The notes under the pieces: model-generated
Told to the model about the DNA's origin: nothing
Database searches by the model: none
The model's input: the letters and a program-made list of their open reading frames with translations, nothing else
Source of the DNA: JAXLYX01 sp046351215
GTDB taxonomy: Bacteria; Myxococcota_A; Polyangia; Polyangiales; Houyiibacteriaceae
NCBI GenBank assembly: GCA_046351215.1
Contig: JAXLYX010000006.1
Location: 620,001 to 684,000, forward strand
Reading direction: 5' to 3'
DNA length: 64,000 nt
Position numbers and translations under genes: made by a program
Part shown: one piece after another, positions 32,608-40,758 of the stretch
How positions within the stretch are numbered: position 1 is the stretch's first letter
How the letters are laid out: each line of letters opens with the position of its first letter

Positions 32608-34121
32608 CTGCGAAGAGCGACGAGATCAGGATGACCACCAAGACCCAAGGGGCCCTGCGCCTCGCGACGCTCGTGCTCGTCGCGTGCGTGAGCGTCACGA
32701 CTGCGGCCCAGGACGGCGCGGCGCGTGTCCGTCAGCTCAACGAACGCGCGGTGAACTCGTACCACGAGCTCGAGATCGAGCGCGCCCAGCAGTACTTGTA
32801 CGACGCGCTGACGGCCGCCGAGCGGGGCCACGTCACGGGCCCGGACCTCGGCCGGACGTTCATCCTCCTCGGCGTCGTCGCCGTGGGCGGCCAGCAGGAT
32901 CGCAACCGCGGCGTTCAGTACTTCATGCAGGCGCTCGAGGCCGATCCCGCGGCCCGCGTCGATCCGAGCCTCTCGTCGCCCGACGTCCTCTCGGCGTTCA
33001 ACGTCGCGCAGTCGCGCGTCGCCGGCGGAGGCCGCTCGGGTGGCGCCGCCGCGACCACGGCGACGACGGGCTCCTCGGCTCGCGGCGGCGCCGCAGCCGG
33101 TGGAGCGGCCGCGACCGCGACCGCGGCCTCGGGCGGAGCGGCGACCACCGCTTCGGGGGCGGCGGGCACGACCGGGAGCGGCTCGGCTCCCGAGGCCACG
33201 TCCGAGGAGCGGACGGAGACTTCGTCGGGGACCCGTCTGGTCGGCGATCCATGCAGCGAGACCTCGGAGTGCAGCTCGGGTCTCTCGTGCGAAGAGGGCG
33301 TCTGCACGCCCCCGCCGTCGGAGCCCACGGAGCCGCTGCGCCCGCCCCGCTTCTTCTTCCACGCGGGGTACAGCGTCGGTGCGGGCTACGCGTCCCAGCA
33401 CATGCTCGCCGACTCGACGATCCCGTACGACCCCCGCTTCCAGCCTTCGAGCTGGAACAACACCATCAACGGCTCGTACGCGCCGCCCGGCTACACCCAG
33501 GACGAGTGGCTCCAGGCGATCGAGGCCCTCTACGGCGGGTACGCGCCCTCGGCGAACGGGCCGGGCGACATCGGAACCCTCACGACCGATCCGGACTGCG
33601 ACGTCGCCGCCGACCAGTACTGCGTCCGCCTGAAGAGCCCCGGCTTCCTGCCGATCAACGGCCTCCGCTACGAGTTCGGCTACTTCTTCACGGAGCGCTT
33701 CGGCGCTTCCGTCGACATGCGCGTCGCGGGACACGCGGGGCTCGGCACGCTGAGCCGCCTGCTCTTCTCGTTCCGCGCCCTCTACCACCTCACCGAGCCG
33801 CGCGCGACGGGCTTCCATTCGCACGCCTTCGCCGGTTTCAGCGTCGGCCAGATCCAGATGCGGCCGAAGCAGGGCACGTACTCGGGCTCCCCGATCACGA
33901 GCAGCAACCCGTACTCGGGCCCGGTCGTCCTCGTGGACACGGGCGACGAGCTCAAGCGTCCCTTCATCCAGACGGGCCTCTACGGCGTGCAGGCCGGCGC
34001 CCTCTTCGGCTACCGGTTCGAGGAGCACTTCGGCCTCTTCGTGCAGCCGACGCTCTACTTCCTCTTCCCGCATTCGTCGTTCATGTTCGACGCGACGATG
34101 GGCGTGGAAATCACCTTCTGA
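32604..34121 (+). CDS. Outer-membrane protein with TPR-like N-domain and C-terminal beta-barrel
   Basis: 505 residues from ATG 32604 (ATGA overlap); ATG 32631 is also possible. A signal peptide ends near TTAAQD. An alpha-helical TPR-like region follows (about residues 45-135), then a long Ala/Gly/Thr/Ser linker (about 140-205). A Cys-rich knot (GDPCSETSECSSGLSCEEGVC) of the kind seen in myxobacterial surface proteins leads into a C-terminal barrel of about 260 residues with alternating strands ending in ATMGVEITF, where terminal Phe is the usual BAM signal. Specific function is unknown. Co-location with the two lipoproteins suggests one envelope complex. Confidence 0.8.
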   Translation: MTAKSDEIRMTTKTQGALRLATLVLVACVSVTTAAQDGAARVRQLNERAVNSYHELEIERAQQYLYDALTAAERGHVTGPDLGRTFILLGVVAVGGQQDRNRGVQYFMQALEADPAARVDPSLSSPDVLSAFNVAQSRVAGGGRSGGAAATTATTGSSARGGAAAGGAAATATAASGGAATTASGAAGTTGSGSAPEATSEERTETSSGTRLVGDPCSETSECSSGLSCEEGVCTPPPSEPTEPLRPPRFFFHAGYSVGAGYASQHMLADSTIPYDPRFQPSSWNNTINGSYAPPGYTQDEWLQAIEALYGGYAPSANGPGDIGTLTTDPDCDVAADQYCVRLKSPGFLPINGLRYEFGYFFTERFGASVDMRVAGHAGLGTLSRLLFSFRALYHLTEPRATGFHSHAFAGFSVGQIQMRPKQGTYSGSPITSSNPYSGPVVLVDTGDELKRPFIQTGLYGVQAGALFGYRFEEHFGLFVQPTLYFLFPHSSFMFDATMGVEITF

Positions 34122-34160
34122 ACGAGGGGGATCCGCGGCTCCGGCCGTGACGGAGCACGA

Positions 34161-34189
34161 AGGCCCGCGGTCCGGGAGGACGCGGGCCT
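34161..34189. terminator. Bidirectional hairpin between converging genes
   Basis: AGGCCCGC-G-GTCC (34161-34173) pairs with GGACGCGGGCCT (34178-34189) with one bulged G, and the loop is GGGA. There is no T-tract on either side. It lies between the barrel gene and the sigma factor gene. Confidence 0.6.
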
Positions 34190-34211
34190 CGTCGCATGCG
34201 GGGCCGGACGA

Positions 34212-35051
34212 TCAGGCGGCCGGCGCGAACTCGCGGAGGTGAGCCTTGAGCTTCTCCTTCGCGCGCGCTTCGAGCTGCCGTGCGCGCTCCCGGCTCACAC
34301 CGAGCTCGCGTCCGAGGTCCGCGAGCGACATCTCTTCGTCCCGGAGCATGCGCTGCTCCACGATGTACCGCTCACGGGGGTCGAGCGAGCCCATCGCGTC
34401 GGAGAGGCGCTGCTCGAGGGCGACGCGGCGCTCGTGTCCGGTGAACGTCGAGAACGCGTCCTCGCCGGGATGGGTGAGGGTGTCGAGGAGCGTGAGACCC
34501 GACTCGTGATGGGTCTCGACGTCGAGCGAGAGGTCTCCGCCCTCGAGGCGGCCGAGCAGCTGCTCCATGCGCTCCGGCGTGGTGTCGAAGCGCTCGGCCA
34601 TGATGCGGATGCGCTCGGTGGGATCCGCGACGAGATTCGCGACGCGAGCGCGCTCGCGGCGCAGGCGGAAGAAGAGCTTCGAACGGAGCGGGCCGCTGCC
34701 GCCTCCCACCATGCTCGCGGAGCGCACGACCGTCTCGAGCACGAAGGCGCGGATCCAATAACCCGCGTAGGTGACGAAGCGCGTGCCGCGATGCGGGTCG
34801 AACTTCTGCACGGCCGTGACGAGGCCGAGATTCCCCTCGGAGATCAGCTCTCCGAGCGGGACCCCGTAGCGCCGGTACTGCAGCGCGATCGCCACGACGT
34901 AGCGCAGGTTGGCCTCGACCAGTCGCTCCGCGGCCGACTCGTCGCCGGCGACGGAGGCGAGGGCGATCTCGTGCTCTTCCTCACGGGACAGCGTGGGGAT
35001 CGCACGCACGCGGTCGATGTAGCGATCCAGCGAGGCTTCGGCGACATACAT
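34212..35051 (-). CDS. rpoH: RpoH-like alternative sigma factor
   Basis: 279 residues. Region 2 is clear (ERLVEANLRYVVAIALQYRRYGVPLGELISEGNLGLVTAVQKFDPHRGTRFVTYAGYWIRAFV). The segment SKLFFRLRRERAR matches the RpoH box that is typical of heat-shock sigma factors. Region 4 ends in an HTH (MSLADLGRELGVSRERARQLEARAKEKL). Myxobacteria have several such proteins (SigB, SigC) tied to development rather than heat shock, so the stimulus is open. GGAGG lies 8 bp before the ATG, and a near-consensus promoter with an operator-like palindrome precedes it. It converges with the envelope cluster. Confidence 0.92.
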   Translation of the reverse strand: MYVAEASLDRYIDRVRAIPTLSREEEHEIALASVAGDESAAERLVEANLRYVVAIALQYRRYGVPLGELISEGNLGLVTAVQKFDPHRGTRFVTYAGYWIRAFVLETVVRSASMVGGGSGPLRSKLFFRLRRERARVANLVADPTERIRIMAERFDTTPERMEQLLGRLEGGDLSLDVETHHESGLTLLDTLTHPGEDAFSTFTGHERRVALEQRLSDAMGSLDPRERYIVEQRMLRDEEMSLADLGRELGVSRERARQLEARAKEKLKAHLREFAPAA

Positions 35052-35072
35052 GGGAACAACCTCCGACGTTAC

Positions 35073-35103
35073 GTTACGTAACTCTTGGTTGGAGTCGTGT
35101 CAA
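35073..35103 (-). promoter_or_regulatory. Promoter of the rpoH-like gene with palindrome on the -10
   Basis: Read on the minus strand: TTGACA (35103-35098), a 17-bp spacer, then TACGTA (35080-35075). The palindrome GTTACGTAAC (35073-35082) is centred on the -10, and a further GTTAC lies beside it at 35068-35072. This is what a repressor site over a promoter looks like. The inferred transcript start is near 35068, giving a 17-base leader. Confidence 0.65.
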
Positions 35104-35130
35104 TCAATAAGATAGCCACCTGTCTGGCTG

Positions 35131-35201
35131 TGTCCAGAGAAAAAGTGGACACCTGGCGATTTGGTCAGGGAAAAGCTGGACGAGACCCGGAACCTGTCCA
35201 G
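35131..35201. repeat. TGTCCA/TGGACA inverted and direct repeats upstream of the sigma gene
   Basis: TGTCCA-N9-TGGACA (35131-35151) is a perfect inverted repeat. CTGGAC (35176-35181) and TGTCCAG (35195-35201) form a second, wider one. GGAC occurs in matched contexts (GAAAA-GT/CTGGAC) 31 bp apart, three helical turns. They lie 30-100 bp upstream of the -35 box, a place for activator binding. The remainder of 35202-35299 shows nothing clear. Confidence 0.5.
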
Positions 35202-35299
35202 AACCCGGTCGCCTCGTGCAGGCTCGGGGAACGATCGTTCGTCGCGCAACGTCAGCCGCCGTTCCGCCCGGAGACCTGGAAACGGGGACGGAATGCGAA

Positions 35300-35331
35300 A
35301 CCCCCGCGGGCCCGAGGGCGCACGCGGGGGT
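35300..35331 (-). terminator. Terminator of erpA
   Basis: On the minus strand ACCCCCGCG pairs with CGCGGGGGT (35331-35300) around a 14-base loop, followed by TTCGCATTCC. It begins 20 bp past the erpA stop. Confidence 0.65.
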
Positions 35332-35350
35332 CGAGGAGGACGCGGAAAGC

Positions 35351-35674
35351 TCAGGCGCTGAAGCTCGAGCCGCAGCCGCAGGTCGACTTCGCCTGCGGAT
35401 TCAAGAACTTGAAGCCGGCGCCGTGCAGACCCTCGACGTAGTCGATCTCCGTACCGTCGAGGTACTGGGAGCTCATCATGTCGATGTAGAGCGGAATGCC
35501 ATGCGACTCGACGACCGAGTCCATGTCGCCCGTCTCCTCCTCGAAGAAGAGGTCGTAGGAAAAGCCGGAGCAACCGCCGCCGATCACGCGTACCCGCAAG
35601 CCCTGCTTGCCGAGTCCTTCGGCTTCACGGATCTCACGGACCTTGTCGGCGGCACGGGGAGTCAGGGAAATCAT
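35351..35674 (-). CDS. erpA: A-type iron-sulfur cluster insertion protein (ErpA/IscA)
   Basis: 107 residues, full length. The three conserved Cys are at 35 (GGGCSGFSY), 99 and 101 (CGCGSSF). The Gly-rich and FLNP..K contexts are typical of the HesB/IscA fold. An acidic EEETGDMDS loop favours the ErpA-like branch. It carries Fe-S clusters to target enzymes such as lipoate synthase and, in this window, likely clients such as TtcA. It is followed by a good terminator and preceded by ygfZ on the same strand, another Fe-S factor. Confidence 0.93.
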   Translation of the reverse strand: MISLTPRAADKVREIREAEGLGKQGLRVRVIGGGCSGFSYDLFFEEETGDMDSVVESHGIPLYIDMMSSQYLDGTEIDYVEGLHGAGFKFLNPQAKSTCGCGSSFSA

Positions 35675-35701
35675 GGTACGGCCTCTCGCTGGAACGTTCG
35701 T

Positions 35702-35707
35702 ACTATA
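35702..35707 (-). promoter_or_regulatory. Possible -10 box of erpA
   Basis: TATAGT on the minus strand, 28 bp before the erpA ATG. No strong -35 is visible, which would fit activator control. GAGAGG precedes the ATG. Confidence 0.4.
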
Positions 35708-35746
35708 GGTCGGGGTGGCGATCTCCGCTAGGCGTCTCGCCCAAAA

Positions 35747-35763
35747 GATGACGTTACGTCATC
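35747..35763 (-). terminator. Perfect palindrome at the ygfZ stop, terminator or operator
   Basis: GATGACGT-T-ACGTCATC is a 17-bp palindrome that includes the ygfZ stop. On the minus strand it folds as GATGAC-GTAAC-GTCATC followed by TTTT, a short terminator. It shares GACGTTACGT with the region over the sigma-gene promoter (35065-35074). Confidence 0.5.
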
Positions 35764-36691
35764 CGAGTTGGCCGACCACCTCGAGGGTGAGGACCTCGCC
35801 GTCGGGCGAGGACAGCCGGGCCCCGCGCGAGGCCTGGGCGCGACGCACGAGCGCCAGGCCCACCGCGCCGGTCGGCGATTCGGGGTCGAGCACGGCCGAG
35901 GTGATCTTGCCGATCTCCTGGCTCTCGAGCTCGAGGCGGACCGGACACTTCCCGACCGACGACGGCGGGATCGCGACGCGCACGAGACGCTTCGGGGGCT
36001 TGCCCCGATGCTCGAGCATCACGACGGGTTCCTGGCCGACGTAGCAGCCCTTCTTGAAGGAGACCGCCGCGCCCGCGAGCGCGACCTCCTGCGGAAGCGT
36101 GTGCGGGCCGGCCTCGGGGCCGAGCGCCGCGCGTCCAGCGCGGATCCGGGCGAGCTCGAGCGCATCTGCCGAGACCTCGCCGCCCGAGAGGGCGCGGGCG
36201 CGTTCGACCCACGCCTCCCGCGCGGCCCCGAGCGCCTCCCGATCGACGAGCCGATCGAAACCTCCGAGCCCGAGCCGATCGGCACGGTGGACGCCGGGAT
36301 CGTTCGAGGCGACGTCGGCGGCGCGCGGCCCCTGCACCGTGAGGACGGCGAGGTCGTCCCGGCGCTCGAGCTCCACGTCCTCCATCACGATGAAGCGATC
36401 GAGCCTGGCGAGCACCTCGTCGACCTTCGCGCGGGGCAGCACGACGAAGAGCTCCTCGCCACGTCGCACGGCGAAGAGGTCGCAGTCGATCTTCCCCTGC
36501 GCATCCAGCAGGAGCGCGTAGCAGGAGGACCCGTCGTCGAGGAGGAGCACGTCGTTCGTGACCTGACCCTGCAGCCAGGTGCGCGCGTCTTCCCCTCCGA
36601 CCCGGACCACGCAGGCCTCGGAGAGGACGGCGACGCCCGCGGAGCGTCGCAGCCAATCAGCTTGCTCGAGCAGCGACATGCGCGGCTTCAT
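35759..36691 (-). CDS. ygfZ: Folate-binding Fe-S cluster repair/assembly protein YgfZ (GcvT-like)
   Basis: 310 residues from ATG 36691 (MKPRMSLLEQADWL), with GAGGAG upstream; ATG 36679 is possible. The fold is the GcvT-like folate-binding type, with WLQGQVTNDV and DAQGKIDCDLF near the N-terminus. The diagnostic YgfZ/IBA57 motif is KKGCYVGQE, whose Cys is needed for function. RLVRVAI and GKITSAV belong to the C-terminal barrel. The protein helps load or repair 4Fe-4S enzymes, in line with erpA 84 bp downstream on the same strand. E. coli YgfZ works with MiaB and similar radical-SAM enzymes. Confidence 0.94.
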   Translation of the reverse strand: MKPRMSLLEQADWLRRSAGVAVLSEACVVRVGGEDARTWLQGQVTNDVLLLDDGSSCYALLLDAQGKIDCDLFAVRRGEELFVVLPRAKVDEVLARLDRFIVMEDVELERRDDLAVLTVQGPRAADVASNDPGVHRADRLGLGGFDRLVDREALGAAREAWVERARALSGGEVSADALELARIRAGRAALGPEAGPHTLPQEVALAGAAVSFKKGCYVGQEPVVMLEHRGKPPKRLVRVAIPPSSVGKCPVRLELESQEIGKITSAVLDPESPTGAVGLALVRRAQASRGARLSSPDGEVLTLEVVGQLG

Positions 36692-36857
36692 GAGGCATCG
36701 CTCCTCGGCCCGCAAGCGCGTGAACCGGAGGTCACGCGCGAGATGGAGGCGTGAACGCGTGTTCTCGGGCGTGCGGTGGGGACGCCCCGGAACCCGCGCG
36801 ATTTCCAGATCGAGCGCAGCGCGATGGGTTGGCACGCGAGCTGCACCGCTCGCGCGG

Positions 36858-37661
36858 ATGCGATCCCAGCTGCGACTCCCCATGCTCCTCCTCGCGTCGG
36901 CCGTCGTGCTCTCGGCCGCGCCCGCGGCGCGGGCCGACGACAGCCAGTCCGAGGCGGCCCTGGCCGAGAAGCTCGTCGAGCTGCGCTCCGGGAGCCGTGT
37001 GCCTGCGCTGGTGCACGATCCCGGCCTCGACGAGGCCGCGCGCCGGCACTCCGCCCAGATGTCGAGCACCCATCGCCTCGACCACGTCGGCGCGAGAGGA
37101 GACGGACCGGTGGAGCGGGTGCACGAGGTCGGCTTCGACGCGGTGCGCGTCTCCGAGAACATCGTCCTCGCCGACACGGTGCAGCAGGCGTTCGACGCCA
37201 TGGTCGCGAGCCCCGAGCACCGGACCGTCGCGATCGATCCCGGCCTCACGCATTTCGGCGTCGGCGTCGTGGGGGCCGACGACGGCCTCTACGTGACCTT
37301 CGTCTTCGCGGAGCGTCGCCCGGATCGGCCTCGGTCGCCGACGATGCCGCCTCCGTTCGCCTCGTCGCAGACGGCGGCCGGCACGACGCAGGCCCTGGCG
37401 GCTCCGCAGGCGGCGCCCGGGGGGGCGCCCGTCGTGACCGTCACGCGCCTCCCTCCTCCGGGGGCCGACGGACGCCGGGTCGTGGGCTACTGGGTCAGCT
37501 CGCACGGGCGGTGGTGGTTCTATCCGCTCCCCGCCGACGCGCGCCCCGGGCAGCAACTCGTGCCCGACGCCCACGTGCCGCCCCTGCCCACGAGCTGCAC
37601 CCCGCAGGCCGCCACGGGGCGCCGCGGCGACGTCCCGGATCCCGGCGTCAGCGTGCGTTGA
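36858..37661 (+). CDS. Secreted CAP-domain (SCP/PR-1-like) protein
   Basis: 267 residues from ATG 36858. A signal peptide ends at APAARAD. A CAP domain follows (about residues 30-155), shown by LVELRSGSRVPALVHDPGLDEAARRHSAQMSSTHRLDHVG, RVSENIVLADTVQQAFDAMVASPEHRTVAIDPGLTHFGVGVV. The two His that bind zinc in CAP proteins are likely those in DHVG and EHRT. The C-terminal third is Pro/Ala-rich with a VGYWVSSHGRWWFYPLPADARPGQQL segment of unknown type. The gene converges on birA and overlaps its 3' end by 14 bp. Confidence 0.88.
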   Translation: MRSQLRLPMLLLASAVVLSAAPAARADDSQSEAALAEKLVELRSGSRVPALVHDPGLDEAARRHSAQMSSTHRLDHVGARGDGPVERVHEVGFDAVRVSENIVLADTVQQAFDAMVASPEHRTVAIDPGLTHFGVGVVGADDGLYVTFVFAERRPDRPRSPTMPPPFASSQTAAGTTQALAAPQAAPGGAPVVTVTRLPPPGADGRRVVGYWVSSHGRWWFYPLPADARPGQQLVPDAHVPPLPTSCTPQAATGRRGDVPDPGVSVR

Positions 37662-38433
37662 CGAGCTCGAGGCGCCCCGCGAGGCGCGTCGTCTCGCCGC
37701 TCTCGGTGGCGAGGCGGATGCCGCCGTCCTCGTCGACGCCGACGAGGACGCCTTCGAGATCGTCGAGGCGGACCCTCTCGCCGCGGTAGAGCAAGCGCAT
37801 GTCCACGGCGCGCACGATCGGCGCCGCCCCTTCGCGGACGAATCGGTCGAAGTAGGCCTCGAGCCGCTCGAGGACGCGCGACAGGACCTCGAGCCGGTCG
37901 ACGGGCTCGGCGAGGGCCAGCGCGATCGATGTCGCCTGCGCGGCGATCTCGTCGGGGAATTCGAGGCGGTTCACGTTGATCCCCACGCCGACGACGACCG
38001 CGTCGAGCTTGTCGCCGAGCGACCGGCTCTCGACCAGGATCCCGGCGCACTTGCGGCCGTCGACGTAGACGTCGTTCGGCCACTTGAGCCGAACGCGCTC
38101 CGGATCGACGAAGAGGGCGATCCCGTCGGCGACGCCCAACCCGACGGCGAGCGTCAGTGGTCCGATCTCCGCGAGCGAGACCTTCGGTCGCGTCACCAGG
38201 CTGAAGTAGAGGTCCGTGCCACGTGGCGAGACCCACGAGCGACCGTGGGTGCCACGCCCGTTCGTCTGCGCGTCGGCGAGGACCAGGTGGCCGTGGGGCG
38301 CGTCGGCGCTCGCCGCCCTGCGCGCGTCGTCCATCGTCGAGCCGGTCGCCTCGTGCACCTCGACCGAGCGCCCGAAGGCGTGCGTGCGGAGCGAGGTCGC
38401 GAGGCGCGACGGGTCCAGATCGGCGGCGCTCAT
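37648..38433 (-). CDS. birA: Biotin--[acetyl-CoA-carboxylase] ligase
   Basis: 261 residues. The catalytic loop NGRGTHGRSW is the BirA GRGxxGR biotinyl-AMP motif. LKWPNDVYVDGRKCAGILVE and VVVGVGINVN are the other ligase signatures. A small C-terminal SH3-like domain is present. The N-terminal HTH of E. coli BirA is missing, so this is a group I enzyme without a repressor role. The ATG overlaps the nadC stop (ATGA), making it the last gene of a four-gene set with CPBP protease, HAD phosphatase and nadC. Confidence 0.95.
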   Translation of the reverse strand: MSAADLDPSRLATSLRTHAFGRSVEVHEATGSTMDDARRAASADAPHGHLVLADAQTNGRGTHGRSWVSPRGTDLYFSLVTRPKVSLAEIGPLTLAVGLGVADGIALFVDPERVRLKWPNDVYVDGRKCAGILVESRSLGDKLDAVVVGVGINVNRLEFPDEIAAQATSIALALAEPVDRLEVLSRVLERLEAYFDRFVREGAAPIVRAVDMRLLYRGERVRLDDLEGVLVGVDEDGGIRLATESGETTRLAGRLELVNAR

Positions 38434-39293
38434 CCGCCCTCGACCCAGTCGAGCCCGAGGTCGATCGCGGGCGCCGAGTGCGTGAGCGCGCCCACGCTGA
38501 TGACGTCCACGCCGGACGAGGCGAGGCGGGTGATGCGGTCGATCGTGATGCCGCCCGAGACCTCGACGATGGCGCGTCCGGCGACGAGACCGAGCGCCTC
38601 GCGTACGGCTTCGTCGGTGAAGTTGTCGAGCATCACGATGTCCGCTCCCGCGTCGAGCGCCTCGCGCAGCTGCGGGATCGAGTCGACCTCGCACTCGATG
38701 CGGCTCGTGTGGGCGGCGAGCGCGCGGCACCGCTCGATGGCGGGCTTCACACCGCCCGCGGCCGCGATGTGGTTGTCCTTGATGAGCACGGCCGAGCCGA
38801 GATCCTCGCGGTGGTTGTGGCCGCCGCCGCAGCGCACCGCGTAGCGCTCGAGCGCGCGGAGCCCCGGCGTGGTCTTGCGGGTGTCGGCGATGCGGGTGCG
38901 GCTGCCCGCGGGGATCGCGTCGACGTGGGCGCGCGTGAGCGTCGCGACGCCGGACATGCGCTGCACGAAGTTCAGCGCGACGCGCTCGCCCATGAGGATG
39001 CTGGCCGCCGGACCCTCGATCCGCGCCACGCCCTGGCCCTTCGCCACGCGGGCCGCGTCCGGTGCGAGGATCTCCACGCGCACCGAGGGGTCGACCTGCA
39101 GGAAGGTCTCGCGGACGACGCCGACACCCGAGACCACGGCGTCCTTGCGGGCGCGGAGCAGGGCGACGCCGTGCGTTCCGTGGGGGACGCAGGCGCTCGT
39201 GGTCACGTCGCCGCGGCCGAGGTCCTCCTCGAGCGCGAGGGCGACGATGCGTGAGACGACGGCGAGGGGCGGGGGAAAGAGCATTTCGTTCAT
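38430..39293 (-). CDS. nadC: Nicotinate-nucleotide diphosphorylase (carboxylating)
   Basis: 287 residues from ATG 39293; ATG 39284 is also possible. EEDLGRGDVTT is the N-terminal signature. RIADTRKTTPGLRALERYAVRCGGGHNHR holds the quinolinate- and PRPP-binding Arg, Lys and His residues, and VLIKDNHI, DIVMLDNF and EVSGGI complete the barrel. It converts quinolinate and PRPP to nicotinate mononucleotide in NAD synthesis. The start overlaps the HAD gene stop and its stop overlaps birA, each by 4 bp. Confidence 0.96.
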   Translation of the reverse strand: MNEMLFPPPLAVVSRIVALALEEDLGRGDVTTSACVPHGTHGVALLRARKDAVVSGVGVVRETFLQVDPSVRVEILAPDAARVAKGQGVARIEGPAASILMGERVALNFVQRMSGVATLTRAHVDAIPAGSRTRIADTRKTTPGLRALERYAVRCGGGHNHREDLGSAVLIKDNHIAAAGGVKPAIERCRALAAHTSRIECEVDSIPQLREALDAGADIVMLDNFTDEAVREALGLVAGRAIVEVSGGITIDRITRLASSGVDVISVGALTHSAPAIDLGLDWVEGG

Positions 39294-39940
39294 GACCAGG
39301 TCTCGATGCGCCAACCCTGTCGGCGCGCGTGCAGGTGGAGACGGGGATCCGGATTGACGATGCGCGGCTCGCCGACGCATCGCAGCAAGGGGAGGTCGCT
39401 GACGCTGTCCGTGTAGAACGCGCTGCGCTCGAGGTCGATGCCGTGCTCGCGCGCGAAGCCGACGGCGGCCTCGACCTTCGCCGCCCCGTAGCAGAGCTTC
39501 GCGAAGCGACCGGTGAACCGGCCGTCGTCGACCTCGAATTCGGAGCAGATCACGTGGCCGATCGAGAGGTCCTCCGCGAGGGGGCGGACGGCGAACGGGA
39601 GGGAGGCCGAGAGCACGACGAGCACGTCGCCGCGCGCCCTGCGTCGCTCCACTTCGCGCTTCGCCGCCTCGGTGATGAGCGGACGCACGAGCCGCTCGTA
39701 CCAGCCCTCGAGCTCGGCGTCGAACGCCTCGACGTCGGTGCCCCGGAGGCTCGAGGCGGCCTTCTCGCGCAGCTCGGTCGCGTCGATCGCGCCCACCGAG
39801 TACTGCGCGAGGAAGCGCAGGTAGCGCAGGAAGTCGGCCCTCCGCACCTCGCCGCGCTCGCGCTTCCAGCGCATGAACAGCGAGCCCGTGTTCCCGTTCA
39901 CGAGCGTGTGGTCCATGTCGAAGAAGGCGGCCGTGCGCAT
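39290..39940 (-). CDS. HAD-IB family phosphatase (SerB-like)
   Basis: 216 residues. Motif I is FFDMDHTLV (nucleophile and acid/base Asp), motif II lies in VLVVLSASLPFAV, the Lys of motif III in GAAKVEAAV, and motif IV is YTDSVSDLPLL. These match the subclass IB group of phosphoserine phosphatase-like enzymes, often annotated HAD-IB hydrolase. The substrate is unknown; small phosphorylated metabolites are usual. One base overlaps the upstream CPBP gene stop (TGATG) and four overlap nadC. Confidence 0.92.
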   Translation of the reverse strand: MRTAAFFDMDHTLVNGNTGSLFMRWKRERGEVRRADFLRYLRFLAQYSVGAIDATELREKAASSLRGTDVEAFDAELEGWYERLVRPLITEAAKREVERRRARGDVLVVLSASLPFAVRPLAEDLSIGHVICSEFEVDDGRFTGRFAKLCYGAAKVEAAVGFAREHGIDLERSAFYTDSVSDLPLLRCVGEPRIVNPDPRLHLHARRQGWRIETWS

Positions 39941-40683
39941 CAGTGGAGGCTCCGCGCGAGGACTTCCGAGTAGACGTTGCAGAAGGCGTGGAAGAACACC
40001 GCTGCACCGATGCCACCTCGACGGGCCCGGAGCCAGCCGAAGAGCAGGGCGGGGAAGAAGACCGCGAGCCGGGAAGGCACGGGCTCCGAGACGATGTGCA
40101 GCAGGGCGAAGAGGGTGGCCTGCAGGATCAGGACGGGGAAGGCCACCTCGGCCCGGAGGATCCCGCGGCCGGCGGGCCACGCGTCCCCGAGGCGGGTCTG
40201 CACGTAGCCGCGGAAGAAGGCCTCTTCGGGGAGCGCCACCAGCACCACCTGCGTGAGCGCGAACGCCGCGAGGTCGGGCGGCGGGACGAGGCGGAACGTC
40301 CCTTCGAGCCCGAACCAGGCGACGTAGCCGGCGGCGAAGGGCGGGAAGATCAGCGCCGAGATCCCGAGCGCGACCGCGAGCTCGCGTGCGGCGGGTCCGA
40401 GCCCGCGCCGGACCACCCGTGCGAGGTCGAAGAGGCCGAGCGGGCCCGCTTCGTCGCCTTCGGCGGGGGGCGAGAGCAACCCCCCGAGGTCGATGCCGTG
40501 GCGTACGAGGCCTCCGCTCCGTTGTGCGAGATGGATCGCACCGAAGAGGAGGATGGCGCCCACGGCGACCGAGACGAAGGCCTCGAGACCGGCCGCGGCC
40601 AGCCCGTGGGCCGCCAGGGCGCACGCGAGCGTCGCCGCGCCATAGGCGAGCAGGACTTCGCGGACGGGGCGGCCTTCGACCAT
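39940..40683 (-). CDS. CPBP family intramembrane glutamic protease
   Basis: 247 residues with about seven membrane helices. The CAAX-protease/CPBP motifs are visible in order: PEEAFFRGYVQ (EExxxR), FALLHIV (FxxxH) and FFHAFCN (HxxxN/B). The family cleaves membrane proteins or signal sequences, and in myxobacteria some members process MYXO-CTERM proteins; no evidence ties this one to that role. It heads the four-gene minus-strand set and is divergent from dnaG with a 75-bp gap. Confidence 0.88.
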   Translation of the reverse strand: MVEGRPVREVLLAYGAATLACALAAHGLAAAGLEAFVSVAVGAILLFGAIHLAQRSGGLVRHGIDLGGLLSPPAEGDEAGPLGLFDLARVVRRGLGPAARELAVALGISALIFPPFAAGYVAWFGLEGTFRLVPPPDLAAFALTQVVLVALPEEAFFRGYVQTRLGDAWPAGRGILRAEVAFPVLILQATLFALLHIVSEPVPSRLAVFFPALLFGWLRARRGGIGAAVFFHAFCNVYSEVLARSLH

Positions 40684-40758
40684 GCGCCCGCTTACCGCGG
40701 GCCGACCGGTCTTGCCAAGGTCGTCTCGCCGCTTAGACTGCCAGGCTTTCGAGCGTCC

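Noticed and set aside
39940..40683. Calling the CPBP protease a myxosortase
   Set aside because: The generic CPBP motifs are present but nothing specific to MYXO-CTERM processing enzymes or targets is visible beside it.
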